64,000 nucleotides of DNA from Zoogloea sp. (GCF_023150065.1 NZ_JAKLLN010000018.1:45665-109664); one strand, 5' to 3'. Numbered from the stretch's first letter, positions 1-10,730 are shown. Notes: a model not told the origin generated them from the sequence alone. Made by a program: numbers and translations.

Positions 1-1
1 C

Positions 2-1045
2 CGCCCGGAAATGCAGGGCGTCAATGTGCCCTGCGACATCTACGCGGCCATCGCCGGTGTGGACGTGGTGCGGGCCGGGGCAGGGGAGTTCTACGTGCTG
101 GAGGACAACCTGCGGGTGCCCTCGGGGGTCTCCTACATGCTTGAAGACCGTCGCATGATGATGCGCCTCTTCCCCGAGCTGTTCGCCCGTCACCGGGTCG
201 CGCCCGTCGAGCACTACCCGGACATGCTGTTGCACACCCTGCGCAGCCTCGCGCCGGTGGGCGTGACGGACCCGACCGTGGTCGTGCTGACCCCCGGTGC
301 TTACAACTCCGCCTATTTCGAGCATGCCTTCCTGGCCCAGCAGATGGGGGTCGAGCTTGTTGAAGGGCAGGATCTCTTCGTCAGCGAAGACCAGGTCTTC
401 ATGCGCACGACCCAGGGGCCGCGCCGCGTGGATGTGATCTATCGCCGGGTGGATGACGACTTCCTCGATCCGAAGTACTTCCGCAAGGACTCCATGCTCG
501 GCGTGCCGGGGCTGCTGGACGCCTACCGGGCGGGCCGTGTCACGGTCTCGAACGCCATCGGTACGGGTGTGGCGGACGACAAGTCCATCTACCCCTATGT
601 GCCGGAGATGATCCGCTTCTACCTGGGTGAGGAACCCATCCTCAACAACGTGCCCACCTACATGTGCCGTAAGCCGGAAGACCTGGCCTACACCCTGGCC
701 CATCTGCCCGAGCTGGTGGTCAAGGAAGTGCATGGTGCAGGTGGCTACGGCATGCTGGTTGGGCCGGCTTCGACCAAGGAGCAGATCGAGACCTTCCGCA
801 AGTACCTGATCGCCAACCCCGAGAAATACATCGCCCAGCCCACGCTGGCCCTTTCGAATTGTCCGACCTTCGTCGAAAGCGGCATCGCACCGCGTCACCT
901 GGATCTGCGCCCGTTTGTTCTTTCCGGGACCGAAGTGCAGATGGTGCCGGGCGGCCTGACCCGCGTCGCCCTGCGCGAAGGATCGCTGGTGGTGAATTCC
1001 TCGCAGGGCGGGGGCACCAAGGACACCTGGGTACTGGAGGCCTGA
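2..1045 (+). CDS. circularly permuted ATP-grasp protein, 5' end outside the window
   Basis: The reading frame is open to the left edge, so the N-terminus is missing and 347 residues are visible. The segments [27 protein letters not shown] and [16 protein letters not shown] are typical of the circularly permuted ATP-grasp family (former DUF404/DUF407), where the Gly-rich stretch forms the nucleotide-binding loop. Family members are ATP-dependent carboxylate-amine ligase-like enzymes whose substrate is generally unknown. The alpha-E gene begins 4 bp after the stop, the usual two-gene arrangement, so the two are probably co-transcribed and work together, possibly on a peptide-like substrate. Family assignment is firm; the reaction is not known. 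Confidence 0.9.
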   Translation, partial: RPEMQGVNVPCDIYAAIAGVDVVRAGAGEFYVLEDNLRVPSGVSYMLEDRRMMMRLFPELFARHRVAPVEHYPDMLLHTLRSLAPVGVTDPTVVVLTPGAYNSAYFEHAFLAQQMGVELVEGQDLFVSEDQVFMRTTQGPRRVDVIYRRVDDDFLDPKYFRKDSMLGVPGLLDAYRAGRVTVSNAIGTGVADDKSIYPYVPEMIRFYLGEEPILNNVPTYMCRKPEDLAYTLAHLPELVVKEVHGAGGYGMLVGPASTKEQIETFRKYLIANPEKYIAQPTLALSNCPTFVESGIAPRHLDLRPFVLSGTEVQMVPGGLTRVALREGSLVVNSSQGGGTKDTWVLEA

Positions 1046-1049
1046 AAAC

Positions 1050-2000
1050 ATGCTGAGCCGCACTGCTGATCACCTTTTCTGGATGGCCCGCTACATGGAG
1101 CGGGCCGAGAACACGGCACGCATTCTTGATGTCACCTATCGTCTCTCCCTCCTGCCGCAGAATGGCGAGGAAGTGGAGGCGATGTGGTCCGGGATGCTCA
1201 AGATCATGGAGTTGCAGGACGCCTATCTGGCCAAGCACCCTGCCTATTCCACCGAGGCTGTCCTCGAATTCATGATCTTCGACCGGGACAACCCGGGCAG
1301 CATCTACCGCTGCCTGCGCGCCACCCGCGAAAACGCCCACGCCGTGCGTGGCACCCTGACCTCGGAGCTGTGGGAGACCTCCAACGAAACCTGGCTGAAG
1401 ATGCGTGACTTCACCGTGGCCAAGCTCCTCGAGTCCGGCCCCGGTGCATTCTTCGAGTGGGTCAAGTACCGCTCCCACCTGTCGCGGGGGGTCACCATTG
1501 GCACCATGCTGCAGGACGAAGCCCTGCGCTTCATCCGCCTGGGGACTTTCCTGGAGCGGGCCGACAACACGGCGCGCATCCTCGAGGTGAAGTATCTCAA
1601 CCTGTTGCCGGGCGCCGACGAGGAGCAGGCCCACGCCACCGACTACTATCAGTGGAGTGCGCTGCTGCAGTCCGTGTCGGCCTTCGAGGTGTATCGCAAG
1701 GTCTACCGCGACCAGATCACCCCGCTACGCGTGGCCGAGCTGCTGGTCCTGCGCGCCGACATGCCCCGGTCCCTGGCGCGCAGCATGAAGGAAGTCCATT
1801 CCAACCTGACCCGCGTCTCCAACGCCCGGTCGGCCGAGACCGAGCGTCTGGCCGGCGAACTGGAGTCGCACCTGCGCTTCGGCCGCATCGAACGCATCTT
1901 CGAAGGCGGCTTCAGAAAGTACCTGGAAGACTTCCGCGATCGCATCTTTGACCTGGGTTGCCGGATCTCCGATGACTTCCTGATTCCGACCTCGAGCTAA
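1050..2000 (+). CDS. alpha-E domain protein (DUF403)
   Basis: A 316-residue all-helical protein. It opens with MLSRTADHLFWMARYMERAEN, the characteristic start of alpha-E proteins, and repeats a similar ERADNTARILEVKY motif in the second half, suggesting an internal duplication. There is no signal peptide or membrane segment. It lies 4 bp downstream of the ATP-grasp gene; across bacteria the two are partners, often with a transglutaminase, which is not seen here. The molecular function is unknown. The start ATG is the only sensible one at the junction. Confidence 0.9.
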   Translation: MLSRTADHLFWMARYMERAENTARILDVTYRLSLLPQNGEEVEAMWSGMLKIMELQDAYLAKHPAYSTEAVLEFMIFDRDNPGSIYRCLRATRENAHAVRGTLTSELWETSNETWLKMRDFTVAKLLESGPGAFFEWVKYRSHLSRGVTIGTMLQDEALRFIRLGTFLERADNTARILEVKYLNLLPGADEEQAHATDYYQWSALLQSVSAFEVYRKVYRDQITPLRVAELLVLRADMPRSLARSMKEVHSNLTRVSNARSAETERLAGELESHLRFGRIERIFEGGFRKYLEDFRDRIFDLGCRISDDFLIPTSS

Positions 2001-2015
2001 AAATTCAAAATAAGC

Positions 2016-2044
2016 TTGGCAAACCTAGAAACGATGTCTATAAT
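2016..2044 (+). promoter_or_regulatory. sigma-70 promoter of the tRNA-Pro gene
   Basis: TTGGCA (2016-2021), a 17-bp spacer, then a perfect TATAAT (2039-2044). Transcription would start near 2051, about 5 nt before the mature tRNA. Confidence 0.85.
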
Positions 2045-2054
2045 GCGCAGCTTG

Positions 2055-2132
<78 letters not shown>

Positions 2133-2140
2133 AAGAAACA

Positions 2141-2180
2141 AGCAAAAGGCCAACTCTTCGGAGTTGGCCTTTTGCTTTGT
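2141..2180 (+). terminator. intrinsic terminator of tRNA-Pro
   Basis: A perfect 16-bp stem (2141-2156 with 2161-2176) closed by a TTCG tetraloop, ending in a T-rich tract. The A-rich left arm makes it usable in both directions. Confidence 0.93.
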
Positions 2181-2317
2181 GTTGGCCGAACGGCCAATGC
2201 CTTGAGCAAAAGCCGCCGCATACCGCGGCAGCGGGCATCGCGGCTTGTTCAGCGTACGGCCCGCCCAGGTGGCCGTGGGGCCGTCGATCATCTGATGTTG
2301 TGGGGAAGGAACACGCC

Positions 2318-2914
2318 ATGGAGCCCGTCGCCGTCATCGACTTTGAAACCACCGGGCTGTCGCCTGCCCAGGGCGACAGGGCCACCGAGATCGCGGCCGT
2401 CATCCTGCAGGACGGCAAGGTGGTGGATCGCTATCAGAGTCTGATGAATGCCGGAGTCCGCGTTCCCCCACACATCGAGGCGCTCACGGGCATTTCCAAC
2501 GCCATGCTGCGTAGCGCACCTGCCGCCGACGTGGTGATGGGGCAGGTTGCCGACTTCGTGGGCAACTATCCGCTGCTTGCCCACAACGCGGCTTTCGATA
2601 GCCGCTTCTGGGACGCGGAGCTGGCCCGGATCGGCCGTCGCCGGAGCCAGGAGTTTGCCTGTTCGATGCTGGTGGCGCGGCGTGTCTTTCCGCAGGCGCC
2701 CAGCCACAAGCTCGGCGTGCTGGTCGATTTTGCCGGGCTGCCGGTGGCGGGGCGCTATCACCGGGCACTGGCCGACGCCGAGATGGCGGCCAGCCTGGTG
2801 CTCAGGCTCGAGGACGAGTTGCGCGGCCGCTACAAGGTGCGTGATGTGTCCCATGCGCTGCTGCGCAGGATCCAGAGCGTTCCGAAGGGGCAGTTGAGCC
2901 GCTGCCTCGCCTGA
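2318..2914 (+). CDS. DEDDh 3'-5' exonuclease (DNA polymerase III epsilon-like)
   Basis: 198 residues. ExoI motif VIDFETTGL (Asp8, Glu10), Exo[15 protein letters not shown] and Exo[13 protein letters not shown], where His-x4-Asp marks the DEDDh class (RNase T/DnaQ fold). The frame is open further upstream through the tRNA, but the ATG at 2318 follows GGGGAAGGA and gives the normal family N-terminus. It lacks the C-terminal alpha-subunit-binding region of true DnaQ, so it is probably a stand-alone proofreading or repair exonuclease rather than the replicative subunit. The exact substrate is undetermined. Confidence 0.85.
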   Translation: MEPVAVIDFETTGLSPAQGDRATEIAAVILQDGKVVDRYQSLMNAGVRVPPHIEALTGISNAMLRSAPAADVVMGQVADFVGNYPLLAHNAAFDSRFWDAELARIGRRRSQEFACSMLVARRVFPQAPSHKLGVLVDFAGLPVAGRYHRALADAEMAASLVLRLEDELRGRYKVRDVSHALLRRIQSVPKGQLSRCLA

Positions 2915-3148
2915 GCCCAGACTGAGCCAGGAGGCCGCCGATAGCAGGCGACTCCAGCTGCGGTGCTTTATCACGGTTGGTCGACCGCGTGACGAAAGTT
3001 TGACGGAGCCTGCGCATTACTTCTCGTCTGCTGCCGCTGCCTGGGTGCAAGCTGTCTCCACGAAATCATTCCGAAGAGTTGCCGGCGGCACGAGGAGCCC
3101 CCTCCCGCCGACCTGCAACCCGCTTTTGAGACAGAGAGGAAGGCAATC

Positions 3149-3280
3149 ATGGGCCCGTTTGCGTGGTGGCTGGAGTATTGGGCAGGTGTCATGGATACCT
3201 GTGCTGTGCATCTGCTCGTACGTACGCCAATGGATGGCGGGCAGAAGTCGACGGAGAGCGCGCAGCGTATCCCGCACTGA
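3149..3280 (+). CDS. possible 43-residue small protein
   Basis: The ATG at 3149 follows a good Shine-Dalgarno (GAGAGGAAGG, about 5 nt spacing). The frame encodes a Trp-rich start (MGPFAWWLEYWAGVMD), then a hydrophilic tail ending SAQRIPH. An intrinsic terminator lies 40 bp after the stop, so the gap between the exonuclease and hemB seems to hold a transcription unit. I do not recognise the protein. It could instead be part of a small RNA, or chance. The rest of 2915-3608 shows nothing else coding; it carries two hairpins described separately. Confidence 0.4.
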   Translation: MGPFAWWLEYWAGVMDTCAVHLLVRTPMDGGQKSTESAQRIPH

Positions 3281-3320
3281 GGGCTGAAAGTCCCGGCGGT
3301 GAGGCCGCAATATTCCTCAG

Positions 3321-3349
3321 AACCACTCTCCGGAGTGGTTTTGTGTTTT
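3321..3349 (+). terminator. intrinsic terminator, plus strand
   Basis: An 8-bp stem AACCACTC/GAGTGGTT with loop TCCG, followed by TTTTGTGTTTT. It lies just downstream of the small ORF at 3149-3280. Confidence 0.8.
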
Positions 3350-3433
3350 CAGGGATCAAGTTCCGGAGGGGCGCTTGGGCATAGAATCCGGTCTTGAGTT
3401 GTACTGTGTCGCTGGCGTGGAGCCGGACGCCTG

Positions 3434-3467
3434 AAAAGAAAAACCCCCGGCAAGGGGAGCCGGGGGT
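3434..3467 (-). terminator. intrinsic terminator, minus strand, no matching gene
   Basis: Read on the minus strand, a 9-bp stem ACCCCCGGC/GCCGGGGGT with a 7-nt loop is followed by TTTTTCTTTT. No minus-strand protein gene lies to its right before hemB, which is on the plus strand. Confidence 0.7.
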
Positions 3468-3593
3468 CAAAAACGCCTTGCTTGCTCAAGGCCCCGCTCA
3501 GGGAGGTATAGCGGGAGACGGTTCAGCACCATCTGCTGCTTTGTGCATATATGCGGGAAGAAAGTTCCTGCCCCATTTCGTTTCCAGATGTAA

Positions 3594-4619
<1,026 letters not shown>

Positions 4620-4638
4620 TCCCCGTTGCCGGAGGGGT

Positions 4639-5181
4639 TCAAACCTCCGGCAACAGGGTGCGGGCGCCCTCGAAGCGCTCGGAAAAATAGCGACTGTCCA
4701 GGCGGTCCACCCGCACCTTGCCCTTGCTGCTGGGGGCGTGGATGAACTTGCCGTCGCCCATGTAGATGCCCATGTGCGAATAGGCCCGGCCCAGGGTGTT
4801 GAAGAACACCAGGTCGCCGGGACGCAGCGCCTGGGTGGCGACGGGGCGGGTGCGCTCGGCGATGCCGGCGGCGTTGTAGGGCAGCTTGCGCCCGCTGACC
4901 TGTTCGACGATGTAGCTCACCATGCCACTGCAATCGAGTCCGGCTTCCGGGTTCTTCCCGCCGAAGCGGTAGCCCGTGTCGAGCAGGCCCAGAGCATACA
5001 GCACGACCTCCTGGGCGTGGTCGTGGCTCGGCAGGGCAAACCAGCCGCCTGCCGGCGGTGCCGTGCGGGGAACGGGGGTTCCGGCCTGCCGTGGCGGTGT
5101 CTGGCTGCAGCCGACCAGTACCGCAGTCAGCAGCAGGGCCGCCCAGCGTTCAGGCCGTAAGCCGAAGGGTGACCGGGCCAT
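4639..5181 (-). CDS. NlpC/P60 (C40) peptidase lipoprotein
   Basis: 180 residues. The N-terminus has a lipoprotein signal with lipobox LVGC (lipidated Cys about residue 25). The C40 domain follows with catalytic Cys in [10 protein letters not shown] and His in [17 protein letters not shown], so it is probably an envelope endopeptidase that cuts peptidoglycan stem peptides (spr/MepS-like). Its start overlaps the end of dtd by 32 bp, and dtd overlaps the SIMPL gene, so the three form a tight minus-strand operon read SIMPL-dtd-C40. It is convergent with hemB, 19 bp apart. Confidence 0.9.
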   Translation of the reverse strand: MARSPFGLRPERWAALLLTAVLVGCSQTPPRQAGTPVPRTAPPAGGWFALPSHDHAQEVVLYALGLLDTGYRFGGKNPEAGLDCSGMVSYIVEQVSGRKLPYNAAGIAERTRPVATQALRPGDLVFFNTLGRAYSHMGIYMGDGKFIHAPSSKGKVRVDRLDSRYFSERFEGARTLLPEV

Positions 5182-5587
5182 GATTCACCAGGGAAACCGT
5201 CATCTCTGCACCGAACTCGCCGGTGGCCACCACCGGGTGGCGTTGGCGGGCGAGGGTGACGAGTTCATTGAAGAGGCGCTCTGCGTCGGCAGGCGCGGCG
5301 GCCGGCGTGAAGCTGGGCCGGGTGCCCTTGGCGGTGTCGGCCGCCAGGGTGAATTGGGAAACCAGCAGGAGCCCGCCTCCCGTATCGGTAAGGGAGCGGT
5401 TCATCTTCCCCTCGTCGTCGGAGAACACCCGGTAGCCCAGCAGGCGCTCCACCATGCGGGTGGCGTTGGCCGGCTGGTCGCCTTTCTCGACGGCGACCAG
5501 GGCCAGCAGGCCCGGCCCGATCTCCCCCACGGTCTGCCCGGCCACCGTCACCCGGGCTTCAAGGACTCGCTGGATCAGGGCAATCAT
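5150..5587 (-). CDS. dtd: D-aminoacyl-tRNA deacylase
   Basis: 145 residues, the standard length. Dtd hydrolyses D-aminoacyl-tRNAs (and Gly-tRNA-Ala), recycling tRNA and keeping D-residues out of proteins. The start [13 protein letters not shown], the Ser/Gln/Thr motif SQFTLAADT and the Gly-cis-Pro motif NHGPVT are all present. Start and stop codons overlap both neighbours (4 bp with the SIMPL gene, 32 bp with the peptidase), so translation is probably coupled. Confidence 0.96.
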   Translation of the reverse strand: MIALIQRVLEARVTVAGQTVGEIGPGLLALVAVEKGDQPANATRMVERLLGYRVFSDDEGKMNRSLTDTGGGLLLVSQFTLAADTAKGTRPSFTPAAAPADAERLFNELVTLARQRHPVVATGEFGAEMTVSLVNHGPVTLRLTA

Positions 5588-6294
5588 TCAATCAGCTCGA
5601 TTTGACCGCTGACATTGACTGTCACCGGGCTGTCGCCGGCCTCGATGGGGGCAGGTGCCGGGGCGGCGTCGGCCATCATGGCGGCGCGGGCATAGGCCAC
5701 CGGGTACTTGGGCTGCATGCCCCCGGTGTTGATGCTCAGGTGCTTGATCTTCCACTTCTTCTTAAGGCTGCCGGCCACCAGCCGGGCGCGCCCTTCGAAG
5801 GCGCCGAGGGCATCGGCGATGGCCTCATCCTCGATCTTCTTCCAGGTCTCGGGCGAGGGGGCGGCGCTCAGTCCGGCCACCGCCATGCTCTGCTGCAGCT
5901 TGCCGAGGAGCTCGGACAGGGCCGCGGCGTCGCTGCTCTCCAGGGCCAGGGATGAGCGCATGCGCCAGGCTTCGATGCTGCGACCGGTCTTGCCGTAGAC
6001 CGGGTAGGTCGAGTTGCCTGCCGAGCGGACCTTGACGGCCGGGACACCCTTGGCGGTGCTGATGGCCTGGGTCACGATGGCATTGACCTTGCGGGCCACA
6101 TCGCCCGGATTGGCGTCGGTGGCCTCGGCATAGACCTGGGCGCGGAACAGGTCGTTGGGGGCGCTGCGGCTGCTTTCGACGGAAATGTCGGCGGTGGGAA
6201 GCGCCGGCGCTGCGGGGGTGTCGGCAGCGTAGGCATGGGGGAGGGCGAAGCCGAGGGCGAGCAGCGCCAGGGGGCGGGTTAGGCGGAAAGTCAT
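5584..6294 (-). CDS. periplasmic SIMPL domain protein (DUF541)
   Basis: 236 residues starting [19 protein letters not shown], a Sec signal peptide cleaved near AYA-AD. The mature part has the SIMPL/DUF541 pattern: repeated beta-alpha segments such as [20 protein letters not shown], a Tyr/Pro-rich middle (YPVYGKTG) and the C-terminal [11 protein letters not shown] strand. Family members (YggE/BP26-like) are periplasmic oligomeric proteins linked to oxidative stress, with no defined reaction. The frame is open upstream, but the ATG at 6294, with GAGG a few bases before it, gives the signal peptide. Confidence 0.85.
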   Translation of the reverse strand: MTFRLTRPLALLALGFALPHAYAADTPAAPALPTADISVESSRSAPNDLFRAQVYAEATDANPGDVARKVNAIVTQAISTAKGVPAVKVRSAGNSTYPVYGKTGRSIEAWRMRSSLALESSDAAALSELLGKLQQSMAVAGLSAAPSPETWKKIEDEAIADALGAFEGRARLVAGSLKKKWKIKHLSINTGGMQPKYPVAYARAAMMADAAPAPAPIEAGDSPVTVNVSGQIELIE

Positions 6295-6463
6295 GGAAGC
6301 CTCATTCGGGATGCAAGGGGTGCTTGGGGCATTGCCCCGACATTCTGGCCAATCCGGCCCGGGATGCAAGTGTTCGCGGGCGGCCCGGGCGGGTTTGCGT
6401 TGACCCCTGGCGATCCGGACGGCAGCATCGACCCCTTTTTGGCGCAGGGCTTGAGCGCAGGGG

Positions 6464-7330
6464 ATGGTGATGGCGGATTCACGCATTTGGGGGGCGGGCC
6501 TGGTGACGCTGTCGGCGGCATCCTTTGGGGCCATGGCGATTTTTGCCCGCTTCGCCTTTGCGGATGGCATCGAGGTGTCGGCGCTGCTCTTCCTGCGCTT
6601 TCTGATTGCCGGTGCGGTGATGGCCGTGGTGATGACGGCAACCCGGCGCCCCTGGCCCCGTGGGCGTAACCGGATGGTGTTGGTGCTGATGGGGGGCGTC
6701 GGCTATGTGGGCCAGTCCCTGTGTTTCTTTCTTGCCCTCAACCACGCTTCCGCCGGCCTGGTGGCCTTGTTGCTGTATCTCTATCCCTTCCTCGTCACGG
6801 TGATCGGGGTGATGTTCCTGGGGGAGCGCATGACCCGTCTGCGGGCGGCCGCCGTGCTGGCGGCGCTGCTGGGCACCGGCCTCACCATCGGTTCGGGCCT
6901 GGGAGGGAGCCCTCTGGGCATCGCCCTCGGCGTGGCGGCAGCGCTGATCTATTCGGTGTATATCCTGGTGGGCAGCCGGGTGCTGCAGGAGGAGGAGCCC
7001 CTTGGGGCGGCGACGGTGGTGATGCTCTCGGCGGCCGTGGTGTTCGGCCTGGGGGTGGCGCTGGAGTCACCGCGTTTTCCAGCGTCGGCTGCCGGGTGGG
7101 GCAGCGTGCTGGCCATCGCCCTGGTGTCCACGGTGCTGGCCATGGTGGGCTTTTTTGCAGGAATGAAGCGCCTGGGGGCTTCCGATGCGGCAACCCTGTC
7201 GACGCTGGAGCCGGTGGTGACCTTTGTGCTCGCCGCCGTCTTCCTGGATGAGTCGGTGACGCTCATCCAGGTCGTGGGTGGTGCCGTCGTGCTGACTGCG
7301 GTGATTGCGCTGGCCCGCAGCCGTGCTTAG
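6464..7330 (+). CDS. EamA/DMT-family inner-membrane transporter
   Basis: 288 residues with about ten hydrophobic helices in two EamA halves (first half with GAMAIFARFAFADG, second with GVAAALIYSVYILVGSRVL), the drug/metabolite transporter layout. Substrates in this superfamily range from amino acids to nucleotide derivatives and cannot be told from sequence. The start may be the ATG at 6464 or the one at 6470. The 3' end overlaps the convergent DUF2189 gene by 4 bp. The 169 bp upstream show no clear promoter. Confidence 0.9.
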   Translation: MVMADSRIWGAGLVTLSAASFGAMAIFARFAFADGIEVSALLFLRFLIAGAVMAVVMTATRRPWPRGRNRMVLVLMGGVGYVGQSLCFFLALNHASAGLVALLLYLYPFLVTVIGVMFLGERMTRLRAAAVLAALLGTGLTIGSGLGGSPLGIALGVAAALIYSVYILVGSRVLQEEEPLGAATVVMLSAAVVFGLGVALESPRFPASAAGWGSVLAIALVSTVLAMVGFFAGMKRLGASDAATLSTLEPVVTFVLAAVFLDESVTLIQVVGGAVVLTAVIALARSRA

Positions 7331-8121
7331 CGCTTGAGGGGCTCGACGAGATCCCGGTAGGCGTGCCAGGTGGCATGCCCGACCACCGGCATGAGCACCG
7401 CCAGGCCGAGATGGAAGCTCATGAAGCCGAGCAGGGTGAGGCCGACGATCAGGGCAGCCCACACCAGCAGCGGCATGGGGTTTTCGGCGAGGGCGCGGAT
7501 GCTGGCGAGCATCGAGGTGACCGCGTCCTGGTTGCGGTCGAGCATCAGGGGGATGGACACCACGCTGACCGCAAAGACCAGCAGCGCAAACACAAACCCG
7601 ACTCCGCAATACACCAGCAGGAACTCCAGGTTCTCCATGCTAAGGACCTGGCTCAGGAAACCGCTGAGATTGGGCATCTCGCGGGTGTAGAAGATGGCGA
7701 AGACGACCAGCGAGGCCCGCGCCCAGATCAGGAAGATGACGGTCAGGACGGCGGCAAAGACCGCGATGTTGCCGGCGTTGCGGCGCCACACCGTGAGGGT
7801 GGGGGCCAGCGCACAGGCCTGGCCCAGTTCCCTCCGGCGGGACAGCTCATACAGACCCATGGCAAAGAACGGCGCCAGGAGCAGGAAGCCGGTGGTGACC
7901 GCGGAGGTGTACTGGTAGGCGTGTTCGAACACGAAGGTGACCAGCAGGCCCATGGCGGTAAAGCAGAAGCCATAGAACAGACTGGCGACCGGGCAGGCCT
8001 TCAGGTCGGAAAAGCCGCGGGCGATCCATTGAAAGGGGGCGCCGAAGCCGACGCTCCGGATGGTGGGAAAGGGCAGTCCGGCGCCGGCTTGTTCTTCTGC
8101 GGGGGTAGGGTGCTGAGCCAT
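7327..8121 (-). CDS. DUF2189 integral membrane protein
   Basis: 264 residues with about six transmembrane helices. The segment FQWIARGFSDLKACPVASLF and later APFFAMGLYELSRRRELGQ are hallmarks of DUF2189, a proteobacterial membrane family of unknown function often found near respiratory or stress genes. No catalytic motif is evident. It is convergent with the EamA transporter. Downstream of its promoter side lies the hydrolase/sulfhydrylase operon, in the same orientation but separated by about 58 bp. Confidence 0.85.
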   Translation of the reverse strand: MAQHPTPAEEQAGAGLPFPTIRSVGFGAPFQWIARGFSDLKACPVASLFYGFCFTAMGLLVTFVFEHAYQYTSAVTTGFLLLAPFFAMGLYELSRRRELGQACALAPTLTVWRRNAGNIAVFAAVLTVIFLIWARASLVVFAIFYTREMPNLSGFLSQVLSMENLEFLLVYCGVGFVFALLVFAVSVVSIPLMLDRNQDAVTSMLASIRALAENPMPLLVWAALIVGLTLLGFMSFHLGLAVLMPVVGHATWHAYRDLVEPLKR

Positions 8122-8179
8122 GGTTTGTCTCCGTTATCGTTTTTTGGATGGGGATGGCCGGCAGGGCAGGATCAGATCA

Positions 8180-8998
8180 TCACGGCTCCTGAGCGGAAGA
8201 GGGGAAAGCGCCGACAAAGTTCCACAGGGCGTCCAGTACGGCGCCGGGGGCCTCGGACATCATGGCGTGGCCGGCACCGGGAATGACGACCTTGCGGAGG
8301 TTTGTGGTGGCCGGGAACGCGGCCGCCAGCGGCGTGGTGGCCTTGGGTGGGGTCATCCGGTCGAGGGCCGCGCTGAGCAGCAGGCTGGGGCAGCTCACCC
8401 GTGCTGCGGCGTCGAACCCGCCGGTGTAGGCGTTGCAGGCCGCCATGTCCTGGTGCAGTACGCCGGCAGCCTGGCGCTGCATCAGGCGTTCATTCAGGGC
8501 CGTGAGGTTCATGCCCGGGATGCTGCTGGCACCGAGCTGGGCACGCGGGGCATAGGACCACTGGTTGATCATGGCATGTGCCTTGTCCCGGTTCGAGAGG
8601 GTCGCATCGAGCAGGGGGGCGGCCACGGGCATCGGAGCGACCGAGCCGATGAGCATCAGGTAACTGACCATCTGAGGGGCACGGGCGGCGGCCTCGAGGG
8701 CAATCAGCGAGCCCATGCTGTGGCCGGCCAGGGCCACCGGGCCCAGGTTCAGTCCGGAGGCGAAATCGATGATCCAGTCCGCCAGCGCTTCGATGCTGCC
8801 CAGCTGCGGGCCGGCGGAGCGGCCGTGGCCGGGGAGGTCGGGGGCGATCACGTTCCAGCCATGGGAGGCGAAGTGGCGGCTCTGCAGCGTCCACACGCTG
8901 TGATCGTGCCCGGCGCCGTGGATGAAGAGGATCGTGGGGCGGCCCGCTTCGGTCTTGCGGCCGCCGGTGTAGTGGTAGGGGGAGAGGCTGGGTTTCAT
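8180..8998 (-). CDS. alpha/beta-hydrolase
   Basis: 272 residues. An oxyanion-hole HGAGHDHSVW motif, nucleophile elbow LAGHSMGSLI (Ser), acid in ALDRMTPP and a C-terminal catalytic His in IPGAGHAMMSEAP complete the triad. The family covers esterases, lipases and dehalogenases; the substrate is unknown. It lies 11 bp downstream of the sulfhydrylase gene on the same strand, so it is co-transcribed. The start is the ATG at 8998 (MKPSLSPYHY); the frame continues upstream only inside the sulfhydrylase gene. Confidence 0.88.
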   Translation of the reverse strand: MKPSLSPYHYTGGRKTEAGRPTILFIHGAGHDHSVWTLQSRHFASHGWNVIAPDLPGHGRSAGPQLGSIEALADWIIDFASGLNLGPVALAGHSMGSLIALEAAARAPQMVSYLMLIGSVAPMPVAAPLLDATLSNRDKAHAMINQWSYAPRAQLGASSIPGMNLTALNERLMQRQAAGVLHQDMAACNAYTGGFDAAARVSCPSLLLSAALDRMTPPKATTPLAAAFPATTNLRKVVIPGAGHAMMSEAPGAVLDALWNFVGAFPSSAQEP

Positions 8999-9009
8999 CG
9001 GCGGCGGGT

Positions 9010-10314
9010 TCAGGCGGTGGCTTTCTGGGCGGCGTAGAGGCCGCGGTCCAGGTCTTCGATCAGGTCGGCGGCGGTCTCCAGCCCGGTGGACAGGCGGATC
9101 GTGCCTTCGGTGATGCCGGCTGCCAGCAGGGCCTCGGGGGACATGCGGAAATGGGTGGTGCTGGCCGGGTGGATGGCCAGGGATTTGGCATCGCCGACGT
9201 TGGCCAGGTGGGAGAACAGGCGCAGGCCCTCGATGAAGGCCGTACCGCCCTTGCGTCCGCCCTTGAGGCTGAAGCTGAACACGCCGCCGCAGCCCTTGGG
9301 CAGCAGGCGGGCGGCCAATGGGTGGTCGGGGTGGCTGTCGAGTTCGGGCCAGGATACCGACTCGACCAGCGGGTGCTTGACCAGATGGGCCACCAGCTGG
9401 CGGGCATTGGCCACGTGACGCTCCATGCGCAGGCCCAGGGTTTCCATGCCCTGCAGGATCTGGAAGGCGTTCATCGGCGACAGGCAGGCGCCGAAATCCC
9501 GCAGGCCCTCGCGGCGGGCCCGCAGCAGGAAGGCGGCGATGGACGACTCTTCGGTGAAGTCCATGCCGTGGAAGCCGTCGTAGGGCTCGGTAAGGGTCGG
9601 AAAGTTGCCGCCGGAGCCCTCCCAGTCGAAGCTGCCCCCATCCACCAGCAGGCCGCCGATGGCGACACCGTGGCCGCCCAGGTATTTGGTGGCGGAGTGC
9701 ATGACCAGATCGGCCCCCAGATCGATCGGGCACTGCAGCGACGGGGTGACCAGGGTGGCATCCACCAGCAGCGGCACGCGGGCGTCGTGGGCGATGGCCG
9801 AGATGGCCGGGATGTCGAGCACCTCGAGGCCGGGGTTGCCGATGGACTCACCGAACAGCAGGCGGGTTTCGGGGCGGATGGCGTCGCGCCAGGCCTGGTG
9901 GTCGCCGGCAGGTACGAAGGTGGTGTGGATGCCGAAGCGCGGCAGGGTGTAGCCCAGCAGGTTGTGGGAGCCACCGTAGAGCGAACGCGAGGCGACGATA
10001 TGACCGCCCTGGCCCATCAGTGTGGTGATGGCCAGCATGAGTGCGGCCTGACCGCTGGCGCAGGCGATGGCGCCTACACCCCCGTCGAGGGCGGCAATGC
10101 GCTCTTCGAGGACGGCGTTGGTGGGGTTGGAGATGCGTGAATAGACGTGCCCGGCTCGCTCCTGGTTGAACAGGGCAGCGGCCTGCTCGCTGTCTTCGAA
10201 GACGTAGCTGGTGGTGAAGTGGATCGGGGTGGCGCGGGAGCGGTGTACCGGATCGGGGGTCTGGCCGGCGTGCAGGGCGAGCGTGTCGGCCCCGGCGTTA
10301 CGGTGAATGGGCAT
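9010..10314 (-). CDS. metY: O-acetyl/O-succinylhomoserine sulfhydrylase, PLP-dependent
   Basis: 434 residues. The Cys/Met metabolism PLP-enzyme fold is clear: HAGQTPDPVHRSRATPIH near the start, YSRISNPTNAVLEERIAAL, and PLP-binding Lys in MHSATKYLGGHG. It would condense an activated homoserine ester with sulfide to give homocysteine in direct sulfhydrylation. Length and the long loop GGNFPTLTEPYDGFHG fit the O-acetylhomoserine (MetY) group better than the shorter MetZ, but substrate choice is an inference. No SAM riboswitch was recognised in the 33 bp before the next gene. Confidence 0.87.
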   Translation of the reverse strand: MPIHRNAGADTLALHAGQTPDPVHRSRATPIHFTTSYVFEDSEQAAALFNQERAGHVYSRISNPTNAVLEERIAALDGGVGAIACASGQAALMLAITTLMGQGGHIVASRSLYGGSHNLLGYTLPRFGIHTTFVPAGDHQAWRDAIRPETRLLFGESIGNPGLEVLDIPAISAIAHDARVPLLVDATLVTPSLQCPIDLGADLVMHSATKYLGGHGVAIGGLLVDGGSFDWEGSGGNFPTLTEPYDGFHGMDFTEESSIAAFLLRARREGLRDFGACLSPMNAFQILQGMETLGLRMERHVANARQLVAHLVKHPLVESVSWPELDSHPDHPLAARLLPKGCGGVFSFSLKGGRKGGTAFIEGLRLFSHLANVGDAKSLAIHPASTTHFRMSPEALLAAGITEGTIRLSTGLETAADLIEDLDRGLYAAQKATA

Positions 10315-10347
10315 GCGTTGTCGGGAGGCGGCGGGTGAAGGGAGGGC

Positions 10348-10572
10348 TCAGGCAGGAACGTCCGGATCGAGCATGCGCTGGATCATGGCGATTCTGTCCT
10401 TGAGCAGGAGCTTGCGTTTCTTGAGGCGCCGCAACAGCAGCTCGCTGTCGGGGGGCGGGGCCTGGGATATCTGGGCGATGACGGCGTCGAGGTCCCGATG
10501 CTCGGTGGACAGGACTGCCAGCCGCGAAGACAGGCTGGTTACGTCGGCGTCGGGTTCTGTGCAGTCATTCAT
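10348..10572 (-). CDS. DUF465 (YdcH-like) small protein
   Basis: 74 residues, highly charged and helical: SSRLAVLSTEHRDLDAVIAQ then LKKRKLLLKDRIAMIQRML. This is the DUF465/YdcH pattern (short coiled coil, basic C-terminal half). Function is unknown. The longer open frame upstream is not family-like; the ATG at 10572 gives the expected length. It lies 33 bp upstream of metY on the same strand and may be co-transcribed. Confidence 0.85.
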   Translation of the reverse strand: MNDCTEPDADVTSLSSRLAVLSTEHRDLDAVIAQISQAPPPDSELLLRRLKKRKLLLKDRIAMIQRMLDPDVPA

Positions 10573-10730
10573 GCCGGATGGGGTGCAGGCTGGGAGCGGG
10601 ATCCCGTGAATCTTAGGCGCGGGGCCGTCGAAATACAACGCCACCGGGGAACTTGAAGCCGTCGCTCGTGTTCCCATCTGCAGTAGCGACAGTACCCACG
10701 CGGCAAAACCCAGCAATCAGGAGAACGGCC

